Of a DNA stretch of 16,400 nucleotides, positions 1 through 6,810 are shown in pieces. Location: NCBI GenBank assembly GCA_023245515.1, contig JAHFKE010000024.1, positions 1-16,400 of the forward strand, given 5' to 3'. Positions within the stretch are counted from its first letter, which is position 1. Every line of letters starts with the position of its first letter. The DNA comes from Candidatus Levyibacteriota bacterium (lineage in GTDB: Bacteria > Patescibacteriota > Microgenomatia > Levybacterales > UBA12049). The translations under genes were made by a program, and so were the position numbers. Below the pieces are notes generated by a model. That model was not told where the DNA came from. It saw nothing but the letters and a program-made list of their open reading frames with translations, and ran no database searches.

Positions 1-390
1 GGGGATCTTTGTTGGTGAGAAATTCTTTTCAGGAATAAGATGCGTTATCCTGTGAAATTCTCCTACTCGTAGATCATTTGCTTCATAACCGATTTCGCCC
101 AGTTTCTCATCGTCTACTATTGTTTTTAACAAGAGAGGTAGGGGCGTCTTTTGGGTTATCTGCATTAGGTTGAAGTTCCCAAGATGTTTTTTTAAAGCAT
201 TTGCATACATGTTGTAGGTAAAAATATATTGCTTGTTTCTTGTAAGTAGTAAAAATGCATCTCCACGTTCCTGTAGAATAGAACCTGCAAACTCAGCGAA
301 GTAAATAATATTTGGTAGAGAGGAAAGAAAAATCGCATCAAGAGAATCTTGGTTGAGTAGAGTTCTTAATTCAGCGAAGCGGGGATTCAT
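1..390 (-). CDS. Creatinase/Xaa-Pro peptidase N-terminal domain protein (partial, C-terminus outside window)
   Basis: An open frame runs from an ATG at 390 leftwards to the window edge without a stop, giving 130 codons of a longer protein. The start reads MNPRFAELRTLL, followed by a D-S-L-D-A-I stretch, an N-I-I-Y-F motif near residues 27-31, F-A-G-S near 34-37 and an L-L-L-T-R segment near 47-51. This pattern, ending in I-G-Y-E-A, is typical of the creatinase N-terminal domain that precedes the pita-bread metallopeptidase domain of M24 proteins (PepP/PepQ, Xaa-Pro aminopeptidase or dipeptidase). The catalytic metal-binding half lies outside the window, so the exact enzyme and its activity cannot be judged. 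The start codon lies 2 bases after the stop of the upstream secreted protein, so it is probably the third gene of the minus-strand operon. No clear Shine-Dalgarno site is seen. Confidence 0.8.
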   Translation of the reverse strand, partial: MNPRFAELRTLLNQDSLDAIFLSSLPNIIYFAEFAGSILQERGDAFLLLTRNKQYIFTYNMYANALKKHLGNFNLMQITQKTPLPLLLKTIVDDEKLGEIGYEANDLRVGEFHRITHLIPEKNFSPTKIP

Positions 391-392
391 TG

Positions 393-1217
393 TTATCTTA
401 TGATTGGCGTAAGCTTTTTCCCGCTTCCTGTGGAAACGGTCACGTCTGCTGCTTCAACAGTAGGCTTAGCTATGATAATTCTTGGATTTTTAGGCAGTTC
501 GGGGAAGATGATTATTCTGGTTGCTATGAAATGCTTTGCAACTTTTTTATTAGGAAAACCAATTGCTATCATCCTATCACCGACCTCTAGTTTAGAAAAT
601 CCATATTTTGCAACTCCATCGTCCTTATTATAGAGAGCTATTTTTGTAATCGTTTCAATGTCAAAGGTAGTTTTTTTCTGCTCCTCTGTTATGACAGTGA
701 GTGTAAAGTCCTTTTTGTCAATTTCTGAAATTGCCCCAGTGAAAATGCTTGGTGTAATTACAGTATTAATAAAGCGGGCCAATATCCTTTTTGATTGCTT
801 ATTATATATTCCTAAAACACTTATTCTGGTTCCCTTTGTGAGATCAGATATTCCAAAAGAGCTTTTCGCTGTATCTGAAGAAAACTTGGTGATCTCATCT
901 ACATCGACCAGTCTTGTTCTGCCGGAAGCGTCGGTAAGTGTTATCTTGGTGGCAGATACTTCAGAAACTGTTCCTATAATGCCTCGCTTTTCGACAAGTT
1001 TTAGTTCTGAAACGCGGGAGGCAATTTTTTCCTTCAAATCATTTATTTGTTCGTCTAATTTTTCCTTTACGGCGTTATCAGCCGCTTTGGTAGGTGTCGG
1101 AGTTGAAGAAACTACTTTAGTAACAGAAGGACTAACTGTAGGGGTTGCTGCGTAAACACTAACAGGAAGGAAGAAGCTGGCTAGTGCAAATAGAGATAGT
1201 GATAGTATTTTTTTCAT
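393..1217 (-). CDS. Secreted protein with two tandem beta-rich (DUF5666-like) repeats
   Basis: A 274-residue protein starting MKKILSLSLF with a classical signal peptide (hydrophobic core about residues 5-17, cleavage plausible after VYAA near 24). A Ser/Thr/Pro linker (24-46) follows, then a charged helical stretch (47-76), then two similar beta-rich segments at about 78-153 and 157-238. Both segments follow the scheme G-x-I-S/T-E-V/I ... T-L-T ... I-T-K ... L/V-G-D/T-R-I ... G. This resembles the DUF5666 type of OB-like repeat; the family name is my inference and the function is unknown. A GTG at 1223 would add two residues, but the ATG at 1217 gives a normal signal peptide start. The gene follows the Ig-like protein by about 10 bases and precedes the creatinase-like gene by 2 bases, so the three are probably co-transcribed. 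Confidence 0.75.
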   Translation of the reverse strand: MKKILSLSLFALASFFLPVSVYAATPTVSPSVTKVVSSTPTPTKAADNAVKEKLDEQINDLKEKIASRVSELKLVEKRGIIGTVSEVSATKITLTDASGRTRLVDVDEITKFSSDTAKSSFGISDLTKGTRISVLGIYNKQSKRILARFINTVITPSIFTGAISEIDKKDFTLTVITEEQKKTTFDIETITKIALYNKDDGVAKYGFSKLEVGDRMIAIGFPNKKVAKHFIATRIIIFPELPKNPRIIIAKPTVEAADVTVSTGSGKKLTPIIR

Positions 1218-1227
1218 ATACACAATA

Positions 1228-1659
1228 TTAAAACGTTTCAGTTGAGTAGGTAACCGTTCTGACTACCTGTTTCTCTTCACCATTTGGCAAGATCGCTGTT
1301 ATCTGTAGAAGGGTTGTGCCGTCAGGGAGGGTTTCGCTCAATGTGAAGTCGCCATTTTTTGCAGGTGTCACTACTTGATCACCATCTTCTGATGTAACAA
1401 TGATGGTTGATCCGCTAACTGTTTTGCCTCGTACTACAATAACTTTTTTGTTAAATACCTCCTCGTCCCTAGGAGATTCTACGGCCAAAAAATTACTACT
1501 GTCAGGGGTGGGGGATGCTACGCTTTTTTCTTTGTTGGTTGAGAGAGGAGTGGGGCTAGGTACTGTTTTTGTAAGTTGATACAAATAGAAGGCAATACCT
1601 GCCGCGACAAGACCTACGAAGATGGCCACAAACGATAAAATAACTTTTTCAGCTTTCAT
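1228..1659 (-). CDS. Membrane-anchored Ig-like domain protein
   Basis: A 143-residue protein with one N-terminal membrane segment (about residues 7-27), a Pro/Ser/Thr linker (about 33-55) and a C-terminal beta domain (about 60-140). The C-terminal domain contains S-P-R-D-E-E-V-F, V-V-R-G-K-T, G-D-F and G-T-T-L-L-Q-I motifs typical of bacterial Ig-like folds of the Big/glucodextranase-B type. Topology predicts a short cytoplasmic start and an extracellular Ig domain held to the membrane. It is the first gene of the minus-strand operon and lies behind a TTGACA-17-TATCAT promoter, with a leader of about 37 nt. No Shine-Dalgarno site is visible in the A-rich stretch before the ATG. The biological role is unknown; adhesion or envelope structure would be guesses. 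Confidence 0.75.
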   Translation of the reverse strand: MKAEKVILSFVAIFVGLVAAGIAFYLYQLTKTVPSPTPLSTNKEKSVASPTPDSSNFLAVESPRDEEVFNKKVIVVRGKTVSGSTIIVTSEDGDQVVTPAKNGDFTLSETLPDGTTLLQITAILPNGEEKQVVRTVTYSTETF

Positions 1660-1702
1660 TTATTTATATTTTGCTTTTGCGGGAAGGAATTGAGCCGAGG
1701 TT

Positions 1703-1731
1703 ATGATACGACAAAAGCACACCCTTGTCAA
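1703..1731 (-). promoter_or_regulatory. Promoter of the minus-strand secreted-protein operon
   Basis: On the minus strand a perfect -35 TTGACA (1731-1726) is followed after 17 bases by TATCAT (1708-1703), five of six matches to the -10 consensus. Transcription would start near 1696, leaving a leader of about 37 nt before the ATG at 1659. Its -35 box overlaps the -35 of the opposite promoter by five bases. Confidence 0.75.
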
Positions 1732-1753
1732 GAAAACTAAGCTATGCTAGTAT
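1725..1753 (+). promoter_or_regulatory. Promoter of the MBL-like/dnaB pair, giving a leaderless mRNA
   Basis: TTGTCA (1725-1730), 17 bases, then TAGTAT (1748-1753), with TG at 1745-1746 giving an extended -10. The predicted start site is about 1760, one base before the ATG at 1761. The in-frame ATG at 1752 lies inside the -10 box and so cannot be used from this promoter. Confidence 0.65.
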
Positions 1754-1760
1754 GAAATAC

Positions 1761-2270
1761 ATGGAAATTGGAATTCTTCCAAAAACATCTCTTCGCTTGA
1801 AAGGTAAAAATGCCTCTTTCGTTGTTAATCCTGAAGAAAAATCTACCTTTAATGCTACGATTCTTCTCGGAAAAGCTCAGAGCTTAGCCAAGGTATCAGA
1901 AGACGACGTTGTTATAGATGGCGCTGGAGAATATGAGATTGGTGGGGTAAAAATTACAGGTATAAGAAGCGGTAGTGAGGTGCTATATAGTCTGAGAATT
2001 GATGAGGTTGATGTAGCTCTCGGAACGCTGGGTGCGCTTGATGCTCTCCATACCAAGATGAAAGAATATGACGTAGTGGTAGTCTTCTGTGACGAGGTAA
2101 GAAATGCCTCGTTCTTAACTTCTCTTGATTCTAGAGTCATGATTTTTTATGGCGAAAAAGCTCAGGAAATAGTTAAAGCATCCGGTAAGGACAACGTAGC
2201 CGAGATGGGCAAATACGTTGTGACAAAAGATAAATTACCTCAGGAAGTAGAAACGATCGTTTTGGAATGA
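1761..2270 (+). CDS. Metallo-beta-lactamase-like protein lacking the metal-binding motif
   Basis: A 169-residue protein. The region around residues 50-66 (I-D-G-A-G-E-Y-E-I-G-G-V-K-I-T-G-I) matches a hallmark of the UlaG-like/COG2220 branch of the MBL fold, where [GP]GEYEI precedes the second half of the beta sandwich. The start (G-I-L-P-K-T-S-L-R-L-K-G-K) also fits that branch. The segment that normally carries H-x-H-x-D-H is replaced by a short L-L-G-K-A-Q-S-L-A-K-V stretch, and no clustered His/Asp residues are present, so hydrolase activity is unlikely. The protein is also shorter than the roughly 200-220 residues I expect for this branch. The start is placed at 1761 because the promoter -10 box covers the ATG at 1752. 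dnaB follows 70 bases downstream, probably on the same transcript. Its role is unknown. Confidence 0.65.
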   Translation: MEIGILPKTSLRLKGKNASFVVNPEEKSTFNATILLGKAQSLAKVSEDDVVIDGAGEYEIGGVKITGIRSGSEVLYSLRIDEVDVALGTLGALDALHTKMKEYDVVVVFCDEVRNASFLTSLDSRVMIFYGEKAQEIVKASGKDNVAEMGKYVVTKDKLPQEVETIVLE

Positions 2271-2331
2271 CCAATGACCAGTTCCCAATTTCCAATGCGT
2301 CTTGATTGGTCATTGGTAATTTTTAATTGGG
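2270..2331 (+). repeat. Interleaved inverted repeats between the MBL-like gene and dnaB
   Basis: ACCAATGACCA (2270-2280) is the exact reverse complement of TGGTCATTGGT (2307-2317). CCCAATT (2284-2290) is the exact reverse complement of AATTGGG (2325-2331). The arms lie in the order A-B-A'-B', so the two hairpins cannot both form as simple nested stems. Either they compete or they form a pseudoknot. The element ends 9 bases before the dnaB ATG. Confidence 0.6.
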
Positions 2332-2340
2332 CATTCTTGT

Positions 2341-3678
2341 ATGACTACTATAAAGACCCTTCCTCATAATACCGAAGCAGAAGAGAGCGTTTTGGGCGCT
2401 ATTCTTATCGATAAGGATGCAGTCGTCAGTGTGTCAGAGCTTCTTACTCCGCATGATTTTTATAGCGATCTGAATGGGATTATTTATGCTGCAATGCTTG
2501 TTCTTTATGAAGAGAGAAAGCCGATTGATCTTCTCACGTTAACCAGTCAACTGAAGAAAGACAAGCAATTGAAGAAAGTGGACTCATCTTATTTGACAGA
2601 TTTGGTGAATCAGGTTCCGACTGCTGCCAATGTCCGCTCCTATGCTCAGTTGGTGAAGGAAAATGCTACGAAAAGATTCCTCATTACGGCTGGAACTGAG
2701 ATAGCTGATTTGGGTTATGGAGAGAAAAGCGAAGTTAAGGAAATTCTAGATAAAGCAGAGTCCAGCATTTTCTCCATCTCTCAAGGGCATATGACGCGTG
2801 GATTTGTGCCTATTAAAGATGCTTTGGCAGATAGCTTTGATAGGATTGATGAACTGCAGAAATCAGGAGGTGGACTTCGAGGAATCAGGACAGGGTTTAT
2901 TGACCTGGACGATAAACTTTCCGGTATGCAAAAGTCTAATTTGATTATTCTGGCAGCGCGCCCCGGACAAGGTAAAACGGCATTAGTTCTGAATATGGCA
3001 CAGCATATTGCAGTGCATGAGAAAAAGCCCGTTGGTATCTTCTCTCTGGAAATGAGCAAAGAGGAGTTGGTCGACCGTATGTTGGTGGCGCAGGCTGATG
3101 TGGATGCATGGAAGCTAAAGACGGGAAGGTTGAACGAGGATGACTTCGGTAAATTGTCAGAAGCGATGGGTCAGTTGGCTGATGCACCCATCTTTATTGA
3201 TGATACTCCCGGTATCTCTATGGTCGAGATGAGAAGTAAGGCTCGCAGATTACAGATGGAGCATAATATGTCCCTTATTATCGTCGATTATCTCCAGCTC
3301 GTTGATCCAGGGAGTAAGCGGTATGAGAATAGAGTGCAGGAGGTCTCTATGGTCTCTCAGGCGCTAAAAAATCTCGCTCGTGAGCTCAGCGTTCCTGTTC
3401 TGGCCGCCTCCCAGTTGAATCGTTCGGTTGAACATAGAGGAGGGGATAAGAAGCCTCAACTTGCTGATCTTCGTGAGTCAGGTGCGATCGAGCAGGATGC
3501 CGACGTAGTTATGTTCCTTTATAGGCCGGAAGCTGAAGTAACGACGCCGCATATTCCAACCAAGCTTTTGATAGCCAAGCACAGGAACGGTCCGACGGGG
3601 GAAATTGATCTTAATTTCTATGGCAACAGGATTCGCTTTACCAATGCTCTCAGAGCTAAAGATCTTCAGCAGACTTAA
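2341..3678 (+). CDS. dnaB: Replicative DNA helicase DnaB
   Basis: A 445-residue DnaB family helicase, which unwinds DNA ahead of the replication fork as a hexameric ATPase. The N-terminal domain (about 1-105) begins with the typical P-H-N-T-E-A-E-E-S-V-L-G-A. A linker helix follows, then the RecA-like core with Walker A A-R-P-G-Q-G-K-T at 206-213, the S-L-E-M-S motif at 235-239, Walker B I-I-V-D-Y-L-Q-L at 313-320, Q-L-N-R-S at 358-362, L-R-E-S-G-A-I-E-Q-D-A-D at 377-388 and the arginine-finger region K-H-R-N-G-P-T-G at 413-420. The length is normal and nothing appears missing. No intein is present. The ATG follows an AT-rich repeat with no Shine-Dalgarno site and no convincing promoter, so transcription from the upstream promoter near 1725 is likely. 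Its stop codon overlaps that of the convergent unknown gene. Confidence 0.97.
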   Translation: MTTIKTLPHNTEAEESVLGAILIDKDAVVSVSELLTPHDFYSDLNGIIYAAMLVLYEERKPIDLLTLTSQLKKDKQLKKVDSSYLTDLVNQVPTAANVRSYAQLVKENATKRFLITAGTEIADLGYGEKSEVKEILDKAESSIFSISQGHMTRGFVPIKDALADSFDRIDELQKSGGGLRGIRTGFIDLDDKLSGMQKSNLIILAARPGQGKTALVLNMAQHIAVHEKKPVGIFSLEMSKEELVDRMLVAQADVDAWKLKTGRLNEDDFGKLSEAMGQLADAPIFIDDTPGISMVEMRSKARRLQMEHNMSLIIVDYLQLVDPGSKRYENRVQEVSMVSQALKNLARELSVPVLAASQLNRSVEHRGGDKKPQLADLRESGAIEQDADVVMFLYRPEAEVTTPHIPTKLLIAKHRNGPTGEIDLNFYGNRIRFTNALRAKDLQQT

Positions 3679-4280
3679 AGCAGCTTGCTATATTTGAAGA
3701 CATCATGCCCCTTGTCAGCTCTAGCTATCATAGCTATCTGCGTGCCGATGCGATTCATTTGCCATTCAAGATTTTGGTTTTGACCTATAGGAAGGACAAG
3801 GTTATTGCAGTAGAGTTGAACTGCATCCGGAGCGTCATATTCCGCTGTAGAAAATGAGACTCTTGCCTGATGTATGCCGTCAGGGAGAACTTTAATTCTT
3901 GTTTGTACTGTGTCTATGAAGGAATTGGCACTGGGATCGTAATTGGGATGAATACTGTATAAAAATGCAATACCTCCTTCAATTGCGATTTTTTCCTCGA
4001 CTCTCCTATAATTGGCAGCGTAATTGGGTTGGCCATTTCTTGCATCATAAACAACGTACATTCCCGTGAATAGATCGGTATCCTTGTCGGTATAATAACC
4101 GCGACGTCTTGAGGAAGCTTCATATTTTCCTATGATCGTAATATCATCATGTGCTACGAGATAGTCTTTCTCCATCAAGCTTGCTATTCTTGCATCTGCG
4201 CGATGGGGCATCGAAGATTTGAGGACAGGATAGAGTAGTTTTGGCTTTTCTAATAATGGCACTTCTCTGTCAACGCTCAT
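3675..4280 (-). CDS. Conserved-looking hypothetical protein convergent with dnaB
   Basis: A 201-residue soluble protein that I do not recognise. It has no signal peptide or membrane segment. Visible features are M-P-H-R-A-D-A-R-I-A-S-L-M near the N-terminus, a basic patch R-R-R-G-Y-Y-T (about residues 57-63), and a mixed alpha/beta remainder rich in Tyr, Asn and Gln. The ATG at 4280 is chosen over the GTG at 4286 because the minus-strand promoter TTGCCA-17-TATGCT predicts transcription starting exactly at this ATG. The stop codon shares the sequence TTAA with the dnaB stop, so the two genes overlap by 4 bases tail to tail. The well-formed promoter and uninterrupted frame support a real gene. 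No function is proposed. Confidence 0.7.
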   Translation of the reverse strand: MSVDREVPLLEKPKLLYPVLKSSMPHRADARIASLMEKDYLVAHDDITIIGKYEASSRRRGYYTDKDTDLFTGMYVVYDARNGQPNYAANYRRVEEKIAIEGGIAFLYSIHPNYDPSANSFIDTVQTRIKVLPDGIHQARVSFSTAEYDAPDAVQLYCNNLVLPIGQNQNLEWQMNRIGTQIAMIARADKGHDVFKYSKLL

Positions 4281-4286
4281 AGGCAC

Positions 4287-4315
4287 AGCATACTATAGAG
4301 ATGCCTTCTTGGCAA
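4287..4315 (-). promoter_or_regulatory. Leaderless promoter of the unknown gene at 3675-4280
   Basis: Minus strand TTGCCA (4315-4310), 17 bases, TATGCT (4292-4287), then 6 bases and the ATG at 4280. The predicted +1 is the A of that ATG. The -35 box overlaps the murF -35 box on the other strand. Confidence 0.6.
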
Positions 4316-4338
4316 GGTGTTTTGTGGTCAGGTATAAT
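4309..4338 (+). promoter_or_regulatory. Promoter of the murF-ddl operon
   Basis: TTGGCA (4309-4314), 18 bases, then a perfect TATAAT (4333-4338). The expected start is about 4345, only about 5 nt before the murF ATG at 4350, too short for a Shine-Dalgarno interaction. The -35 boxes of this and the divergent promoter form TTGGCAA. Confidence 0.75.
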
Positions 4339-4349
4339 AGGTAGGTAAG

Positions 4350-5606
4350 ATGTTTAGTTCACTCAAAAACAAACTCTATTTTCCGCTTGCTTCTTATTTC
4401 CGCTTTTTCGCAGCAATACGTTTAAAGCGCTGGAAGCCGAGGGTCATTGTCGTGACAGGATCCAATGGTAAGACAACACTTCTTCACCTTCTTGAGTCAC
4501 AGTTACAAGAGAAAGCCAGGTTCTCTCATCACGCAAATAGTAGTTATGGTATCCCTTTTGATATTTTGGATCTTCATCGCAAAACACTGCAAAGATCGGA
4601 ATGGATTCGTCTTATTTTGAGAGCCCCTTTACAGGTTTTTGCAAAGTTACCAAAAGAGTCGATCTATGTTGTGGAAGCAGATACTGATCGGGCAGGGGAG
4701 GGAAAGTTTCTTGCAGAATTTCTACGACCCGAAGTGGTCTTATGGGTGAGCGTTGGGGTGACACATGCTGCGAATTTCAACAAAGATAAGACGTTTGCTA
4801 GTGTCGAAGAAGCGATCGCTTATGATTTTGGTTATTTTCTGGAGTTCTGTAGTCAGCTTGCAGTCATCAATGGGGATTTACCTCTCGAGTTGAAACAAGT
4901 CGGTAGAACTGAAACAAAGATTGAAAGCGTTACAAAGAGTGAAGATCTTAATGATTATAGAATTGAAGAAAGGAAAACAACCTTTATTATCAACAAGGAG
5001 AAATATTCTTTTGATGCATTGTTGCCCGAGGAAATTTTTTATGCTCTTAAGATGTGCAAGACAACGGTAAAATATTTAGGTTTATCATTTGATGCTTCAT
5101 TTGCTAAATTTGAAATTCCACCCGGTAGGGGGTCAATATTCCAGGGTATTAAATACACTACTATTATAGATAGCAGTTACAACGCTAATTTATCTTCTCT
5201 GAAAGCGACTCTTTTAATGTTTGATAAACTTCCCTCACGCAAGAAGTGGGTAGTGTTAGGTGACATGTTGGAGTTGGGAGAAAAAGAACAGGAGGAGCAT
5301 GAGAAATTGGCTGAAGTTTTGAATGCGATGGATCTTGAGAAAATTATTCTCATTGGTAAAAGAGTATCTCATTTTACATATCCAAAATTGAAATCTAAAA
5401 AAGTAGAGAAATTTGAAAAACAAAAAGACGCACTGGATTATTTAGAAAAAAATATTGTGGGCGGTGAGGCAATTTTGTTTAAGGGGTCGCAGTCGCTATT
5501 CTTAGAAGGTATAATTGAGAAGTTGCTTCGTGATAAAAAAGATGTAGTAAGTCTCCCAAGGAGGGGAGAGTTTTGGGACATGAAGAGAAGGGGAGTGGGA
5601 TTATGA
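4350..5606 (+). CDS. murF: UDP-N-acetylmuramoyl-tripeptide--D-alanyl-D-alanine ligase
   Basis: A 418-residue Mur ligase. MurF uses ATP to add D-Ala-D-Ala to the UDP-MurNAc-tripeptide, the last cytoplasmic step of peptidoglycan precursor synthesis. The ATP loop T-G-S-N-G-K-T-T is at 36-43, N-S-S-Y-G-I-P-F at 63-70 corresponds to the substrate segment of MurF, E-A-D near 109-111 to the metal-binding acidic site, and V-G-V-T-H-A-A-N-F at 135-143 to the central-domain H motif. S-S-Y-N-A-N at 275-280 and V-L-G-D-M-L-E-L-G at 302-310 are strong MurF signatures of the C-terminal domain. It is shorter than typical MurF (about 450), mainly through a reduced N-terminal UDP-binding domain, which looks divergent. 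The gene overlaps ddl by ATGA, and its neighbours supply the dipeptide substrate. A cyanophycin-synthetase or MurE/MurT-like ligase is a less likely alternative. Confidence 0.88.
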   Translation: MFSSLKNKLYFPLASYFRFFAAIRLKRWKPRVIVVTGSNGKTTLLHLLESQLQEKARFSHHANSSYGIPFDILDLHRKTLQRSEWIRLILRAPLQVFAKLPKESIYVVEADTDRAGEGKFLAEFLRPEVVLWVSVGVTHAANFNKDKTFASVEEAIAYDFGYFLEFCSQLAVINGDLPLELKQVGRTETKIESVTKSEDLNDYRIEERKTTFIINKEKYSFDALLPEEIFYALKMCKTTVKYLGLSFDASFAKFEIPPGRGSIFQGIKYTTIIDSSYNANLSSLKATLLMFDKLPSRKKWVVLGDMLELGEKEQEEHEKLAEVLNAMDLEKIILIGKRVSHFTYPKLKSKKVEKFEKQKDALDYLEKNIVGGEAILFKGSQSLFLEGIIEKLLRDKKDVVSLPRRGEFWDMKRRGVGL

Positions 5607-6685
5607 AAAAAATTAAAGTAGCAGTTTTATTCGGTGGCAAATCGGCAGAGCATGAAGTATCAATTCAGTCGGCAAAAAATGTTGTTACTTCTTTGGATAA
5701 AGATACATATGAAGTTATCTTGATAGGTATTGATCAGAAAGGGGACTGGCATGTTTGCCCCCCCAAGTATTTATTGAGTGCTTCGTTCTCGCACCAAGCA
5801 ATGCTACCCGAAAGCGATGAGGTTTCCTTTATTACCAAAAGCGGTGGAAATAATTTGATAACGACGTCAGGTCAGGGGAATATCGGTACCGTTGATGTTG
5901 TTTTTCCTGTTTTGCATGGGCCGTATGGTGAAGATGGGAGCATGCAGGGGCTTTTAAAACTTGCTGATGTTCCATTTGTCGGCTCGGGAGTTCTCGGTTC
6001 TGCTGTGGGCATGGACAAGGACGTTTCTAAGCGCTTACTTCGAGATGCGGGTCTTCCTGTCAGTAATTTCTTGGTCTTTCATAAAAGTGATGATGTCTCT
6101 TTTGACAAAATTGAAGAGGAGCTTGGTCTGCCATTTTTTGTAAAGCCTGCTAATTTGGGATCGTCTGTAGGAGTGAGCAAAGTAAAGAATAAAGAGCAGT
6201 TCCAAGATGCTATTAAAGAGGCATTTCTTTATGATGTAAAAATTATTGTGGAACAAAGCATAGAAGGAAGAGAAGTTGAGTGTTCAGTTCTAGGGAATGA
6301 TACTCCCATTGCATCTGTAGCTGGAGAAATTAAGGCGAGTCACGAATTTTATGATTATGACGCAAAGTACCTAGATGAGAATGGAGCAGTGATGAAAATT
6401 CCTGCTGATCTGAGTCCTGAGAAAATGAAGGAAATTCAAGAGTTGGCGATCAAAGTTTTCAAGACTCTATGTCTGCAAGGAATGGCACGAATTGATTTTT
6501 TCTATACCCCTGAAGGGAAGTTTTTTGTAAATGAAGCAAATACGATTCCGGGTTTTACGAACATCTCTATGTATCCCAAGCTTTGGGAAGCGAGCGGACT
6601 TAGCTACCCGGAACTTATTGGCAAGCTGATACAACTTGCGATTGAGAGACATAAGCAGGAGAAAGAGCTCAAGAGCTCTAGGTAA
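5603..6685 (+). CDS. ddl: D-alanine--D-alanine ligase
   Basis: A 360-residue ATP-grasp ligase that joins two D-Ala molecules for MurF. The start M-K-K-I-K-V-A-V-L-F-G-G-K-S-A-E-H-E-V-S is typical. H-G-P-Y-G-E-D-G is at 105-112, the ATP-binding K-P-A-N-L-G-S-S-V-G-V at 181-191, F-Y-D-Y-D-A-K-Y at 249-256 and the metal-binding N-E-A-N-T-I-P-G at 310-317. The Tyr-containing omega-loop is that of D-Ala-D-Ala enzymes such as E. coli DdlB. VanA-type D-Ala-D-Lac ligases lack it, so D-Ala-D-Ala product is expected. The ATG at 5603 overlaps the murF stop as ATGA and has a GGGGAG Shine-Dalgarno sequence about 7 bases upstream, one of the clearest in the window. An upstream in-frame start at 5573 would lie inside murF and is not needed. 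Translational coupling to murF is likely. Confidence 0.95.
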   Translation: MKKIKVAVLFGGKSAEHEVSIQSAKNVVTSLDKDTYEVILIGIDQKGDWHVCPPKYLLSASFSHQAMLPESDEVSFITKSGGNNLITTSGQGNIGTVDVVFPVLHGPYGEDGSMQGLLKLADVPFVGSGVLGSAVGMDKDVSKRLLRDAGLPVSNFLVFHKSDDVSFDKIEEELGLPFFVKPANLGSSVGVSKVKNKEQFQDAIKEAFLYDVKIIVEQSIEGREVECSVLGNDTPIASVAGEIKASHEFYDYDAKYLDENGAVMKIPADLSPEKMKEIQELAIKVFKTLCLQGMARIDFFYTPEGKFFVNEANTIPGFTNISMYPKLWEASGLSYPELIGKLIQLAIERHKQEKELKSSR

Positions 6686-6795
6686 TTTACAATTTGCAAT
6701 TTCTAATTTTCAATCAATGCTCCAATGTTTCAATGTTTGAAGATTAGATCATTGAAAGTTCAATGAAAATTGAGAATTAAAAATTGAAAATTAAG
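6684..6795. repeat. Long AT-rich imperfect inverted repeat between ddl and alr
   Basis: The left arm, from about 6684 to 6716, aligns with the reverse complement of about 6762-6794 over roughly 33 bases with about seven mismatches. Both arms are built from AATTT and CAATTT words. The right arm contains AATTGAGAATT and AATTAAG, which recur in the same order inside the pseudouridine synthase gene at 12139-12166. It may act as a weak transcript-end hairpin for murF-ddl or be a dispersed repeat. No clear promoter for alr was found in it. Confidence 0.6.
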
Positions 6796-6810
6796 CTCAT
6801 TGATGAAGTT

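Noticed and set aside
658..1155. Long plus-strand open frame opposite the secreted beta-repeat protein
   Set aside because: The minus-strand protein has a signal peptide, linker and repeats and lies in an operon; the opposite frame is a shadow.
1725..1760. Upstream starts (TTG at 1725, ATG at 1752) for the MBL-like protein
   Set aside because: They lie inside the -35 and -10 boxes of the best promoter, and the added residues show no family similarity.
2341..3678. Intein or frameshift in dnaB
   Set aside because: All helicase motifs follow in order at normal spacing in one 445-residue frame.
5573..5602. Earlier start for ddl giving ten more residues
   Set aside because: It would overlap the murF end by 34 bases; the ATG at 5603 has a Shine-Dalgarno site and gives the canonical Ddl N-terminus.
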